Origin: Hymenobacter lucidus
GTDB lineage: Bacteria > Bacteroidota > Bacteroidia > Cytophagales > Hymenobacteraceae
DNA length: 64,000 nucleotides
Direction: 5' to 3'
NCBI RefSeq assembly: GCF_020447265.1
Contig: NZ_JAJADR010000005.1
Coordinates: 186,001-250,000, forward strand
Shown piece by piece: positions 50,542-60,105 of the stretch (within the stretch, counting starts at the first letter, position 1; each line of letters starts with the position of its first letter). The notes below the pieces were generated by a model. That model searched no databases. It saw only the letters and a program-made list of their open reading frames with translations, and had not been told where the DNA came from. Made by a program: the position numbers and the translations under genes.

Positions 50542-53500
50542 GTGAAAAAACCCTTTCTGCTTCTATTTCCAGCCATTGCGGCGCTTGGCCTCACCACCCA
50601 GTGCCAGACGAGCAAACCGGCCGCTTCGGCCTCCGCTACTAGCCCGACGGCCCCGGCCGCCACGCCTCAGGCCAAGGAATATAAGTACGAAACCGTTGCC
50701 GGCGACCCGCTCAAGGCGCGCATCTACACCCTCGGCAACGGCCTGACCGTTTACCTCTCCGACTACGACGACGCGCCCCGCATTCAGACCTACCTGGCCG
50801 TGCGGGCCGGCTCCAAAAACGACCCCAGCACCACCACCGGCCTGGCCCACTACCTGGAGCACATGGTGTTCAAGGGTACTTCGCGGCTGGGCACCCAAAA
50901 CTGGCCGGCCGAAAAAGCGGAGCTCGACAAGATTGAAGTACTCTACGAAGTGTACCGCACCAAAACCGACGCGGCCGAGCGGAAGAAAATTTACCACCAG
51001 ATTGACTCGGTTTCGAGCGTGGCGGCCAAGTATGCCGTGGCCAACGAGTACGACAAGGTGATGGGCGCCATCGGGGCCAAGGGCTCGAATGCCTACACCT
51101 CGGTGGAGCAGACGGTGTACCAGGAGGATATTCCGTCCAACCAGATTGAGAAGTGGGCCGCCATCCAGAGTGAGCGGCTGCGCGAGATGGTGCCGCGCCT
51201 GTTTCACACGGAGCTGGAAGCGGTGTACGAGGAGAAAAACCGGGGCCTCGACAACGACTTCAACAAGGAGTTTGAGGCCCTGAACGCCAGCTTGTTTCCA
51301 ACCCACCCCTACGGTACGCAAACGACCATCGGGACGATTCAGCACCTGCAAAACCCCTCCATTACCGAAATCAAGAAGTATTTCGGCCAGTATTACGTGC
51401 CCAACAACGTGGCGCTCTGCTTGAGCGGCGACCTGGACTACGACCAGACCATCCGCCTTATCGACCAGTATTTCGGTAAGCTGCAAAGCAAGCCGGTGCC
51501 GGCCTTCACGCCCGCCCAGGAAGCGCCCATTACCGCCCCCATCGTGCGGGAAGTGGTAGGCCCCGATGCCGAAAACGTGATGGTCGGCTTCCGCTTTCCG
51601 GGCATGGCTACCCAAGATGCCCTGGTGCTGCGCATGATTGACCGGCTGCTCAGCAACGGCCAGGCCGGCCTGATTGACCTCGACTTGAACCAGCAGCAGC
51701 GCGTGTTGCAGGCCGCCTCGTTCACGCAGGTGTTCAACGACTACTCCGAGCACATTCTCTACGCCACCCCCCGCCAGGGCCAGACGCTGCCCCAGGTGCG
51801 CGACCTGCTGCTGGGCGAGCTGGCCAAGATCAAAAAGGGCGACTTCCCCGACTGGCTGATTCCGGCCATCATCAACAACGAGAAGCTGACCCGCACCAAG
51901 GGCCTGGAAAGCAACGAGGCCCGCGCCAATGAGTTTGTGCAGGCCTTTATCGGCCGCCTGAGCTGGCCCGAGGCCCTGAAACAGTACAACGACTTCGACA
52001 AAATCACGAAGGAAGACGTACTGCGCGTGGCCAACCAATACTACGGCCAGAACTACGTGCTGGTGTACAAGAAAACCGGCAAAGACCCCAACACGGTGAA
52101 AGTGGTGAAGCCGGCCATTACGCCGGTGCCCGTGAACCGTGAGGTGGCCTCTACCTTCTACAAGGAAGTAACTAGCCAGGCCTCACCGGAATTGCAGCCG
52201 GTATTCGTCAATTATAAAGAAGACATCCAGGAAACGACGCTCAAATCAGGTGTTCAGGTATTTCACACCCGCAACACCGAGAATGGGCTGTTCAATCTGT
52301 ACTACATCCTCGACCTGGGCACCAACAACGACCCGCGCCTGGGCCTCGCCGCCGACTACCTCCAGTACCTCGGCACCGATAAGCTCACCGCCGCCCAGCT
52401 CCAGCAGGAGTTCTACAAGCTGGGTTGCTCCTTTGGCGTGAGCAGCGGGCAGGACCGCGTATTCGTGAGCCTCAGCGGCCTGGATAGCAACTTCGAGCCG
52501 GCCCTTCAGCTGTTTGAAAGCCTGCTGGCCTCGCCCAAGCCCGATGCCAAAGCTCTGCAGGATATGGTGGCCGGCGTGCTCAAGGCCCGCAAGGATGCCA
52601 AGCTGAACAAGCAGACGATTCTGAGCCAGGCCATGGTGAACTACGCCAAGTACGGCCCGAAAAACCCCTTCACCAGCCAGCTGAGCGAGAAGGAACTGAA
52701 GGCGTTGAAACCTACGGACCTCACGGCGCTGACCAAAAAGCTGACCAGCTACCAGCACCGGGTGTTGTACTACGGGCCGCGGAAAGAAGACACCACAACG
52801 GCGCAGTGGGACAAGTTGATTCCCTTGACGGTTGTAGACGTTCTCAATACATACCACCGTACCCCCGCCAAGCTCACACCCGTACCGCCGGCCAAGGACT
52901 TTGCCGAGCAGCCGCTCAAAGACCGTAAGGTGTACTGGGTCGACTACAATATGGTGCAGGCCGAAATCCTGTTCCTGACCAAGGGCGACGCGTACGACAA
53001 AACCATCGTGCCCACCGTGCGCCTCTACAACGAGTATTTCGGGGGCAGCATGGGCAGCATCGTGTTTCAGGAATTGCGCGAGTCCAAGGCGCTGGCCTAC
53101 TCCGCTTCCTCGGGCTACACCAGCGCCGACAAGCTGGGCCGCAGCAGCTACAACCTGAGCTACATCGGTACCCAGAGCGACAAACTGCCCGAGGCCATGG
53201 CCGGTATGCAGGCCCTGCTCACGGATATGCCCGTGGCCGAAGCCAACCTCGAAATTGCCAAGCAAAGCATCCGCAACAGCATTGCCACCGAGCGAATCAC
53301 CAAGTCGGACGTGCTCTTCAGCTACGAGCGCGCCAAGCGCCTGGGCCTCGACTACGACCTGCGCCGCGACGTGTATGAGCAAACCCCGAAAATGACCTTC
53401 GACGACCTGAAGAAGTTTCAGCTCGCCAAAGTGAAGGGCCAAAGCCAGACCATCCTGGTTATCGGCTCCAAAGACCGCCTCAATTTCAAGGAATTGGCCA

Positions 53501-53550
53501 AGTACGGCCAGGTCCAGCAACTCACGCTGAAAGAGATTTTCGGCTATTAA
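50542..53550 (+). CDS. M16 family zinc metallopeptidase, two M16 domains (insulinase/pitrilysin-like)
   Basis: The 1002-residue protein begins at GTG 50542 with an export signal (VKKPFLLLFPAIAALG, Cys21 in TTQC, so perhaps a lipoprotein). The first M16 domain holds the inverted zinc motif HYLEH (His103, Glu106, His107) and the later Glu in ELEAVYEEKNRGLDND. A second, catalytically inactive M16 domain follows after about residue 560 (with EILFLTKGDAYDKTIVPTVR and GGSMGSIVFQELRESKALAY). An upstream TTG at 50506 would add 12 residues that do not fit the signal. It would degrade peptides in the periplasm. A perfect -7 box precedes it. Confidence 0.92.
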   Translation: MKKPFLLLFPAIAALGLTTQCQTSKPAASASATSPTAPAATPQAKEYKYETVAGDPLKARIYTLGNGLTVYLSDYDDAPRIQTYLAVRAGSKNDPSTTTGLAHYLEHMVFKGTSRLGTQNWPAEKAELDKIEVLYEVYRTKTDAAERKKIYHQIDSVSSVAAKYAVANEYDKVMGAIGAKGSNAYTSVEQTVYQEDIPSNQIEKWAAIQSERLREMVPRLFHTELEAVYEEKNRGLDNDFNKEFEALNASLFPTHPYGTQTTIGTIQHLQNPSITEIKKYFGQYYVPNNVALCLSGDLDYDQTIRLIDQYFGKLQSKPVPAFTPAQEAPITAPIVREVVGPDAENVMVGFRFPGMATQDALVLRMIDRLLSNGQAGLIDLDLNQQQRVLQAASFTQVFNDYSEHILYATPRQGQTLPQVRDLLLGELAKIKKGDFPDWLIPAIINNEKLTRTKGLESNEARANEFVQAFIGRLSWPEALKQYNDFDKITKEDVLRVANQYYGQNYVLVYKKTGKDPNTVKVVKPAITPVPVNREVASTFYKEVTSQASPELQPVFVNYKEDIQETTLKSGVQVFHTRNTENGLFNLYYILDLGTNNDPRLGLAADYLQYLGTDKLTAAQLQQEFYKLGCSFGVSSGQDRVFVSLSGLDSNFEPALQLFESLLASPKPDAKALQDMVAGVLKARKDAKLNKQTILSQAMVNYAKYGPKNPFTSQLSEKELKALKPTDLTALTKKLTSYQHRVLYYGPRKEDTTTAQWDKLIPLTVVDVLNTYHRTPAKLTPVPPAKDFAEQPLKDRKVYWVDYNMVQAEILFLTKGDAYDKTIVPTVRLYNEYFGGSMGSIVFQELRESKALAYSASSGYTSADKLGRSSYNLSYIGTQSDKLPEAMAGMQALLTDMPVAEANLEIAKQSIRNSIATERITKSDVLFSYERAKRLGLDYDLRRDVYEQTPKMTFDDLKKFQLAKVKGQSQTILVIGSKDRLNFKELAKYGQVQQLTLKEIFGY

Positions 53551-53582
53551 CCAAGTATGCTCCTTATCAGAACGTCACACAG

Positions 53583-53681
53583 AACGTCATGTCGACCAGC
53601 GGGAGACATCTCGCGTGCCACAGTAATCTAATTACGACTGCAACGACAGCACGCGAGATGTCTCGCTTTGCTCGACATGAC
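53583..53681. repeat. Full-length member of the GTCATGTCGA...GAGACATCTCGCG inverted-repeat family
   Basis: The left arm at 53583-53618 (AACGTCATGTCGACCAGCGG, AGACATCTCGCGTGC) and the right arm at 53649-53681 (GCACGCGAGATGTCTCGCTT, CTCGACATGAC) pair almost fully. It lies between the M16 gene and icd. Confidence 0.85.
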
Positions 53682-53778
53682 AACCAATTCTGACTAAGGA
53701 GCACACGCGGATATACTACTCTAAAAACAACTCAAACACCCCAAATAACTGTCAATTCGCAACTGACAATCTTTAACA

Positions 53779-55044
53779 ATGGCAGACAACAAAATCACCA
53801 TCAAAGGCGGCAAGCTCAACGTACCCGATCAACCTACTATTCCCTTCATTGAGGGCGACGGTACGGGTCCGGACATTTGGGCGGCTTCCGTGCGCGTCTT
53901 CAACGCGGCGGTGGAAAAAGCCTACGGTGGCGCGCGCAAGCTGGTGTGGAAAGAAGTAATGGCGGGTGAGAAGTCGTATAAGCAAACCGGCAACTGGCTG
54001 CCCAACGAAACCCTCGACGCTTTCCGCGACTACCTCGTGGGCATCAAAGGCCCCCTAACCACTCCCGTGGGCGGCGGCATCCGGAGCCTGAACGTGGCCC
54101 TGCGCCAGGAGCTGGACCTCTACGCCTGCCTGCGCCCCGTGCGCTGGTTTGAAGGCGTGCCTTCCCCCGTGAAGCACCCTGAGCTGACCGACATGGTGAT
54201 TTTCCGCGAAAACACCGAGGACATCTACGCCGGCATCGAGTACATGAACGGCACGCCCCAGGCCCAGAAAATGCTGGAATTCCTGCAGGACGAGATGGGC
54301 GTGAAGAAAATCCGCTTCCCCGAAACCTCTTCCTTCGGCATCAAGCCCGTTTCCAAGGAAGGCACCGAGCGCCTCGTGCGCGCCGCCATCCAGTACGCGC
54401 TGGAGCACAAGCGGCCGTCGGTGACCATCGTGCACAAGGGCAACATCATGAAGTTCACCGAGGGCGCCTTCAAAACCTGGGGCTACGAGCTGGCCGAGCG
54501 CGAGTTCGGCGACCGGGTCTACACCTGGGCCCAGTACGACAAGGTGCTGGCCAAGCAGGGCCAGGAAGTAGCCGACGCCCAGCAGAAAGCGGCCCTCGAC
54601 AGCGGCAAGATCCTGATTAAGGACAGCATCGCCGATGCCTTCCTGCAGCAGATCCTGCTTCGCCCCGCCGACTACTCGGTTATTGCCACCCTCAACCTGA
54701 ACGGCGACTATATCTCCGACGCGCTGGCCGCCATTGTGGGCGGTATCGGCATCGCGCCCGGGGCCAACATCAACTACCTCACCGGCCACGCCATCTTCGA
54801 AGCTACCCACGGCACCGCGCCCAAGTACGCCGGCCAGGACAAGGTAAACCCCGGCTCCGTGATTCTCTCCGGGGCCATGATGCTTGAGCACCTGGGCTGG
54901 CAGGAAGCCGCCGACCTGATCTACAAAGGCATCGAAGCCGCCATTGCCTCCAAGCGCGTCACCTACGACTTCGAGCGCCAGATGGAAGGCGCCACGCTGC
55001 TCAAATGCTCCGAGTTCGGCGACGAGATTATCGCCCGGATGTAG
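53779..55044 (+). CDS. icd: NADP-dependent isocitrate dehydrogenase
   Basis: The 421-residue protein has the motifs of the E. coli-type dimeric enzyme: IPFIEGDGTGPDIW, the phosphorylatable or substrate-binding Ser103 in GGGIRSLNVALRQ, FRENTEDIYAGIEY, IVHKGNIMKFTEGAF and GGIGIAPGANI near the end, with ATHGTAPKYAGQD. It oxidises isocitrate to 2-oxoglutarate in the TCA cycle. Length and motif order are normal. A 21-bp terminator follows 17 nt after the stop. Confidence 0.97.
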   Translation: MADNKITIKGGKLNVPDQPTIPFIEGDGTGPDIWAASVRVFNAAVEKAYGGARKLVWKEVMAGEKSYKQTGNWLPNETLDAFRDYLVGIKGPLTTPVGGGIRSLNVALRQELDLYACLRPVRWFEGVPSPVKHPELTDMVIFRENTEDIYAGIEYMNGTPQAQKMLEFLQDEMGVKKIRFPETSSFGIKPVSKEGTERLVRAAIQYALEHKRPSVTIVHKGNIMKFTEGAFKTWGYELAEREFGDRVYTWAQYDKVLAKQGQEVADAQQKAALDSGKILIKDSIADAFLQQILLRPADYSVIATLNLNGDYISDALAAIVGGIGIAPGANINYLTGHAIFEATHGTAPKYAGQDKVNPGSVILSGAMMLEHLGWQEAADLIYKGIEAAIASKRVTYDFERQMEGATLLKCSEFGDEIIARM

Positions 55045-55061
55045 TAGCTACATTCCACAAG

Positions 55062-55107
55062 AAAAACAGCCTCGCCTTGTGTACACAAGGCGAGGCTGTT
55101 TTTTTCT
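55062..55107. terminator. Strong terminator after icd (21-bp palindrome)
   Basis: AAAAACAGCCTCGCCTTGTGT (55062-55082) pairs perfectly with the following 21 nt, then more T residues follow. There is almost no loop, so part of the stem must open at the tip. Confidence 0.9.
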
Positions 55108-55144
55108 TTAACTTGAATTAAAATTTCTCACAAACAATATAAAC

Positions 55145-56635
55145 ATGGAGCTATATTCCCAGCTCGGCTTTTCTGAAAATCTATTCTCTACCTTTTCGGC
55201 GGAAGAAGAAAAGGCCTTTTTAAAAAATGTATACATCGAACCATTATTTTTCAACACTCTAAAATCTGATATTAAAAGAGGTCATAGCAGATTTATTGTT
55301 GGCTCAAGAGGAATAGGAAAAACAGCTTTAATAACAAGGCTCAAGGAGACTTTAGAATCTGAAAGCATTCTAAGTATATTAATTGATGATTTTGATTCTA
55401 TACCTGAAAACAACAATGAAAAATAGATACTAACTCTAATTATTCAAAAGATAATCACTTCATTTTCTTTTGAACTAAGCCGCAGACCGAGCCTAATAAA
55501 TAGATTAAATAATACACAAAAAGAACTTCTTTCATTTGTAATTAAAGACTTCTTTATAACTATTAGCAAGTCAGAATACGAGAGAAGATACAACAAAATA
55601 GACAATATAAAAAGTCGAAATTTTTTCAGAAGATTAATAAATAATTTTTTTAACAAACCTATAAATTATTTTATTTCAGGTGCAATGGAGGTTGTTTCTA
55701 AGACAATAAGGGAGTCCTTGGGTCTACCAGAACATGGCTCTAATGAATTCTATAAAGTCTATCTTCCAGAACTGAAGATTGAAGAAATTACCCCTGATAC
55801 AAACAAATGTTTATACAAAGAATACAGAGCTCTGAAACAGATATTGAATGACATATCTGAATTAGTAAGGTTTTGTGGATTCGGTACGACCACTGTTTTC
55901 TTCGACAAAATTGATGAATACACTTTACTTGACAGTAGCATCAAGAATGTTGCTTCCTTCTTAGAAAGCTTTTTAAGAGATACAACCGTATTAATGAATG
56001 AAAACTACGCTCTGGTATTCAGTATATGGGACGTCGTCAAACCCGAACTCGCTCATAAAGGCGTTAGATTTGACAAGATCAAACCAGTAGACATAACGTG
56101 GAATTCCGATGAACTTAAAGGCATCCTAAATAAAAGAGTTAAGTATTTCAGCAATTCTTCTAAGTCTATTAGCGACCTTATCACAGACGATCAATCTATT
56201 GATTCAATAATTAACTTAGCAAGCAACTCCCCTAGGCATATGTTTAGAATATTGTCATACATATATGACGTTCAATCTAATGACACAAATGTTAATACAC
56301 TTTCTTTCTCAAAAGAAGCAATCAAGGGTGGTCAATCAATTTATGCAAGCAGCTTTGATTTCTATTCTATTTATCCGACTAGCAGAGGTTCAAGCAAAGA
56401 TATAATGCTAATAGTCAACAAACTACTAAAACTAAACAAGATAAATTTCACTACCAGAGACTTTCAAAAAGGGCTGCAATTGCAGTATGAGGGTGCATCA
56501 TCTAATATTAAGACCGCCCAAGATTATGACCTAATAAAAGAAGTCCCAAATGCAAGAAGCACAAAGACCTATAAAGTAAAAGATCCAATTATAAGGCATT
56601 TGATTACAATTGGAGTAAAGGAAATGCAGCAGTAG
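55145..56635 (+). pseudogene. AT-rich P-loop ATPase gene split by one in-frame amber codon (Sll1717-like)
   Basis: An ATG at 55145 opens a frame that stops at TAG 55424-55426 (codon 94) and would otherwise continue in the same frame, with no further stop, to TAG 56633-56635 (496 codon positions). The part before the stop holds a Walker A (GSRGIGKT, about residues 53-60). The part after it holds a Walker B-like VFFDKIDEY near codon 251. Overall it resembles the Sll1717-type P-loop ATPase family, which I name with moderate certainty. The gene is about one third G+C by eye, far below the 60% or more around it, and is flanked by terminators. It looks horizontally acquired. Either the gene is dead, or it makes two pieces (ATG at 55685 is the second possible start), or the stop is a sequencing error. 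Confidence 0.75.
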
Positions 56636-56671
56636 AGTATAACTATTAGGATAAGCCTACAACACCCCACA

Positions 56672-56701
56672 AAAAAGGGCACCCAACCGGGTGCCCTTTT
56701 T
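56672..56701. terminator. Bidirectional terminator after the AT-rich gene
   Basis: AAAAAGGGCACCC (56672-56684) pairs with GGGTGCCCTTTTT (56689-56701) with a 4-nt loop. It also serves the minus-strand gene that ends at 56721. Confidence 0.9.
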
Positions 56702-56720
56702 CATTCCAACCTATTCCCTC

Positions 56721-57431
56721 CTACTCCCCCGATTCCCCGCCATGCTCCGTGCGCACGCGCTTGAGGAGCTGGCTGAGGGTGTAGCTGTTGCGGGCTTTGG
56801 CTTTGTCGGAGCGGGCGTAGAGGCTTTTGCCGTCGGCCAGCACGTCCTTCATCAGGGCGTAGAGGTGGTTGAGGGTGGTCATGTTGTCGGCGGTCAGCTC
56901 CTTGCGGCTGCCGATCTGCAGGTCCTGGAGCGTCGTGTCCTGGGCCAGGTCGGCTTGCAGGGTGCGCAGGGCCGTAGTGGCGGCTGCCGGGTGGCCCTTG
57001 GCCTGCAGGGCCGGGAGGTTGGCGTCCAGGTTCTGCACCAGGGTTTTGAGCTTGGTTTCGAGGCGCTCCATGTCGCCGGAGCTGCGGGCCTGCCGCACTT
57101 CCTTGATACCAAAGGCCGCGGCCGGCACCGTGAGCGGAGCCGCCCGGCGCACCCGCGCTTCGAGGTGGTCGAGCAGGGCGGGCAGCGCGGCCGAGCTGGT
57201 TTTGATGCGCTGGGTAATCAATTGGCCCTCGGCCCGGGCAACCGAGGAGCTCACCAGCGCATCGGCCGCGGCGAGGCGGGCGGCGTAGTCGGGCAAAAAC
57301 TGCGGGCCATACTCATCGGGTAGCAGCGCCTCGAAATCGGCCCGGTCGCGCGTAACGTAGCTTTGCAGTAGGCGGGCCAGGGGCACCAGCTCCTCATGCC
57401 GGAAATTGAAACTAGGGGTAGGCTTACTCAT
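56721..57431 (-). CDS. Helical protein of unknown function
   Basis: The 236-residue product has no signal peptide. It is predicted by eye to be almost wholly alpha-helical and rich in Ala, Leu, Arg and Gln, with long amphipathic stretches (for example DMERLETKLKTLVQNLDANL). The start FNFRHEELVPLARLLQSYVT is the most distinctive part. I do not recognise the family. Codon use is like the neighbours. A 21-bp tandem repeat array lies between its start and the divergent gene at 57866. Confidence 0.65.
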   Translation of the reverse strand: MSKPTPSFNFRHEELVPLARLLQSYVTRDRADFEALLPDEYGPQFLPDYAARLAAADALVSSSVARAEGQLITQRIKTSSAALPALLDHLEARVRRAAPLTVPAAAFGIKEVRQARSSGDMERLETKLKTLVQNLDANLPALQAKGHPAAATTALRTLQADLAQDTTLQDLQIGSRKELTADNMTTLNHLYALMKDVLADGKSLYARSDKAKARNSYTLSQLLKRVRTEHGGESGE

Positions 57432-57554
57432 ACAAACACTGTAGATAAAGGGTGTAACATGGCCGTAAGCTAGCGTTATTTCCGGCTCACCCCGCTTCGG
57501 GCACCGGGAGTTTCTTGGTGCGTCTTCGTCGGGCCTGCCGTGGTCGTCGGCGGC

Positions 57555-57764
57555 GGTTCAGGGGCCATCGTCAACGGTTCGAGGGTCATCGTCAACGCTT
57601 CATAGCCCATCGTCAGAGCTTCAGGAGCCATCGTCAACGCTTCATGGCCCATCGTCAGAGCTTCGGGGGTCATCGTTGGCGGTTCGGGGGCGGCCGGTGG
57701 CGGTTCAAAGGTCATCGTCAGAGCTTCGGGAGTCATCGTTGGCAGTTCGGGGGCGGCCGGTGGG
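57555..57764. repeat. 21-bp minisatellite, ten units, in a divergent intergenic region
   Basis: Ten units of 21 bp can be aligned from 57555, with the core GSTTCRNGGNCCATCGTCAAC. Several units end in ATCGTCAAC or ATCGTCAGA and three are more diverged (GCGGCCGGTGG). The unit is a multiple of three, so both strands stay open: plus-strand heptads read about RFxxHRQ and minus-strand heptads about EALTMxP. Neither has a clear start or known family, so I leave it as a repeat. The remaining space from 57432 to 57865 holds nothing else I can name. Confidence 0.85.
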
Positions 57765-57865
57765 GGTTGAAGCCCGTTGAGGATAATTTTGTGCGGCGCC
57801 GGCAGCAGAAAGAGTAGGTTGGGCGGCGGTTTGTGGGCTAATTTGCTTTCCCTTATCCGTCTCCT

Positions 57866-59059
57866 ATGCCCGCTATTACTACGCTGGGGCGCTTCTGCTC
57901 CCTGTTGCTGCTGCTCACCGCCGCCTGCTCCCCCGACAATGAGCCGCCCGCGCCGGTTACCAGCACCAGTACCTTCGAGAAGGTGATTCCCCTGCGCAGT
58001 GCCAACGTCACCGCCACCGACATTACGGAGCTCTACGGTGGAACACTGTTTGTGCTGGGGCAGGTCTCCGGGCCCAACGGGGCACAAGCGGCACTGCTGG
58101 CCAGGCTCACCGCCACCGGCGACACGGTCTGGACCCGGCGCTACTCCCTCGACCCCACCACCAGCCAGACATCTGCCTTTGGCTACCAGATTGTTCCCAC
58201 CATAGCCAGCACAGACGACCAAATAGTCCTATTCGGCCGCATGACGACGCCCAGTACAGGAACCCAGTTGGTCGTTCAACAGATAATTGTTGCTACCGGC
58301 GAAATAATGTGGAGCACCGTTATTCCCTCCACCAACCCATATCATACATGTAAAGTAGTTCGTACTAATGCAGGCGGCTACATGGTGGTAACCACCAGCA
58401 ATCAGGCGCACCGCTTTACTCTTTGCAGACTTTCCCGCACCGGTGCTATAGAATTCACTACTACCCTGCCCGGCGACGTGCCGACCAGCATTTGTATGGT
58501 TAAGAGTAGCAGTAACTTTTTCGCCAACACTTACGGTATTGCCGGTGTGAATGATCCTTTGGGTAAGCAAGAGCCATTTCTCTCTGAAGTCACCGAGAAT
58601 GGAGCGGTGCTCTGGAGCGAGGTACAAACCGGTTTGCATTTTAGCCTGAACAATACCCTGGTTCCACTGGGTTATAGCGGTTTTGCCCTATTCAGTGGCC
58701 CCGACCCGGCAGGTGAGCAACCGATTCAACTGCTGCGCACGGATAACAATGGTCGTAAAATATCTTCCATAGTGGTAGCGCCGGATATCAAGGGCTTTGT
58801 GAACCGGATAGCAGTAACCCCGGATAACAATCTGGTGATGGTCGGTGCGCAGACGGAAAAGACCAGTACCGGCACGGCCTATCATCCGCTGGTGCTGCGC
58901 CTCTCGTTGGCCGGTGTCGAGCTGAGCCGGCAAACGAAGCCGACGGTATCCGGCACGGTGGCATCGGTATTCAAGACGCTGTATGGGGAGCTGATCTTCT
59001 GCTCAACCGAAGCCAATCGGCTGGTAGTACGGCGCACCAATCCCGATCTGACGCAGTAA
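57866..59059 (+). CDS. Lipoprotein with beta-propeller-like repeats
   Basis: The 397-residue protein has a lipoprotein signal (CSLLLLLTAACSPDNEPP, Cys at 21). The remainder consists of repeated beta-strand units: GGTLFVLGQVSGPNGAQAAL, DDQIVLFGRMTTPSTGTQLV, GGYMVVTTSNQAHRFTLCRL and DNNLVMVGAQTEKTSTGTAY. This resembles the propeller proteins common in Bacteroidota. Ligand and role are unknown. A 22-bp palindrome lies 50 nt after the stop. Confidence 0.75.
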   Translation: MPAITTLGRFCSLLLLLTAACSPDNEPPAPVTSTSTFEKVIPLRSANVTATDITELYGGTLFVLGQVSGPNGAQAALLARLTATGDTVWTRRYSLDPTTSQTSAFGYQIVPTIASTDDQIVLFGRMTTPSTGTQLVVQQIIVATGEIMWSTVIPSTNPYHTCKVVRTNAGGYMVVTTSNQAHRFTLCRLSRTGAIEFTTTLPGDVPTSICMVKSSSNFFANTYGIAGVNDPLGKQEPFLSEVTENGAVLWSEVQTGLHFSLNNTLVPLGYSGFALFSGPDPAGEQPIQLLRTDNNGRKISSIVVAPDIKGFVNRIAVTPDNNLVMVGAQTEKTSTGTAYHPLVLRLSLAGVELSRQTKPTVSGTVASVFKTLYGELIFCSTEANRLVVRRTNPDLTQ

Positions 59060-59109
59060 AGCCTGCTTTCGGTGGCTATTGAGGCTCCAACACGAATTAT
59101 CCAGCATTC

Positions 59110-59158
59110 TTCATACGCAAAGAGGGCACCCATACCGGGTGCCCTCTTTGCGTATGAA
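59110..59158. terminator. 22-bp perfect palindrome between convergent genes
   Basis: TTCATACGCAAAGAGGGCACCC-type left arm (59110-59131) pairs with 59137-59158 with a 5-nt loop. No T-run follows on either strand, so it may work as a factor-assisted or structural terminator for the convergent genes. Confidence 0.6.
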
Positions 59159-59259
59159 GCCGCCGGCTACGGCCTTTCGCAGCCTGATTTCCCGGCCGCT
59201 GATACTGCCGTGTCATTGCCCTGGCCGGCACCAGGGTCCGCTGCTTTATTTCCGCTCCC

Positions 59260-60105
59260 CTACTTCTCCCCCGCCACGATTACCGTTCCGTAATCCAGGG
59301 CCGCTTTCTTGTCGGGGTACTTCTGATCCACCAGCTCGAATACCTGACCTTTGATGGTTTCCTTGGTGGCGTTGTCGGCTTTGCTCAGGGCCGCTACCAC
59401 GGGCGCGGCCACCTCATTCATAAACTGCCAGTAGGTTTCGTTGCTGCCGCACTTGAGCTGGCCGGTTACTTCCTTTTCGGTCACGCTACGGAAGCCGGCC
59501 TGCCGGAACAGCTCGGCCAGGCAGCCCGGGCTGCCGCAGCGGAACATGCCCGGCGCCCCGGCCGGTGGCGCGGGCAGCTGCAGGTTCTTGTTGATGGTGC
59601 TCATAATGGCCGTTACCCACACGTTTTTGTCGGGGGTGCTCCACACGGCCGCCGCAATCCGGCCGCCGGGCTTCAATACCCGCCGCATCTCGCGGGCCGC
59701 CAGCAGCATATCAGGAAAGAACATAAAGCCGAAGCGGCAGCTCACGGCATCGAACGTAGCATCGTCAAACGGCAGCTCGCACACGTCGCAGGCCACGGTT
59801 TCGTAGTTGACGATACCCTTGGCGGCGGCTTTGTCGCGGGCCACGTCGAGCATGCCCTCGGCCAGATCGGTAATCACGACCTTGCCCTGGCGCACCAGCG
59901 GCGCAATGCTCAAACCCGGCTCACCGGTTCCGGCGGCCACGTCGAGCACGGTATCATCTTCCTCCAGTTGCAGGGCCCGGATAATCTCCTGCCCCATCGG
60001 GTTCAGCCACTCCATCGTGAAGTCGTCCCATTTGCGCCAGCCCGACGAAAACCTGTTCCAGGTTTCCTTCTGCTGCTCCCGAATCTGTTCCAGTTGTGCC
60101 TCCAT
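59260..60105 (-). CDS. Class I SAM-dependent methyltransferase
   Basis: The 281-residue protein has motif I VLDVAAGTGEPGLS, motif II VITDLAEGMLDVARDKAAAK, LPFDDATFDAVSCRFGFMFF and VLKPGGRIAAAVWSTPDKNV, all typical of UbiE-like methyltransferases. The N-terminus begins MEAQLEQIREQQKETWNRFS after ATG 60103-60105; a GTG upstream would add 13 residues. Substrate unknown. It stands alone next to a secreted protease gene. Confidence 0.9.
   Translation of the reverse strand: MEAQLEQIREQQKETWNRFSSGWRKWDDFTMEWLNPMGQEIIRALQLEEDDTVLDVAAGTGEPGLSIAPLVRQGKVVITDLAEGMLDVARDKAAAKGIVNYETVACDVCELPFDDATFDAVSCRFGFMFFPDMLLAAREMRRVLKPGGRIAAAVWSTPDKNVWVTAIMSTINKNLQLPAPPAGAPGMFRCGSPGCLAELFRQAGFRSVTEKEVTGQLKCGSNETYWQFMNEVAAPVVAALSKADNATKETIKGQVFELVDQKYPDKKAALDYGTVIVAGEK

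Noticed and set aside
55145..56635. AT-rich segment as a complete phage-defence island
   Set aside because: Only one broken gene is present, with no partner effector, integrase, direct repeats or insertion sequence at the borders.
57476..58222. Minus-strand open frame of 248 codons through the 21-bp repeat and into the lipoprotein gene
   Set aside because: Much of it is antisense to the lipoprotein gene and no good start lies in the remaining part; kept only as a coding possibility within the repeat entry.
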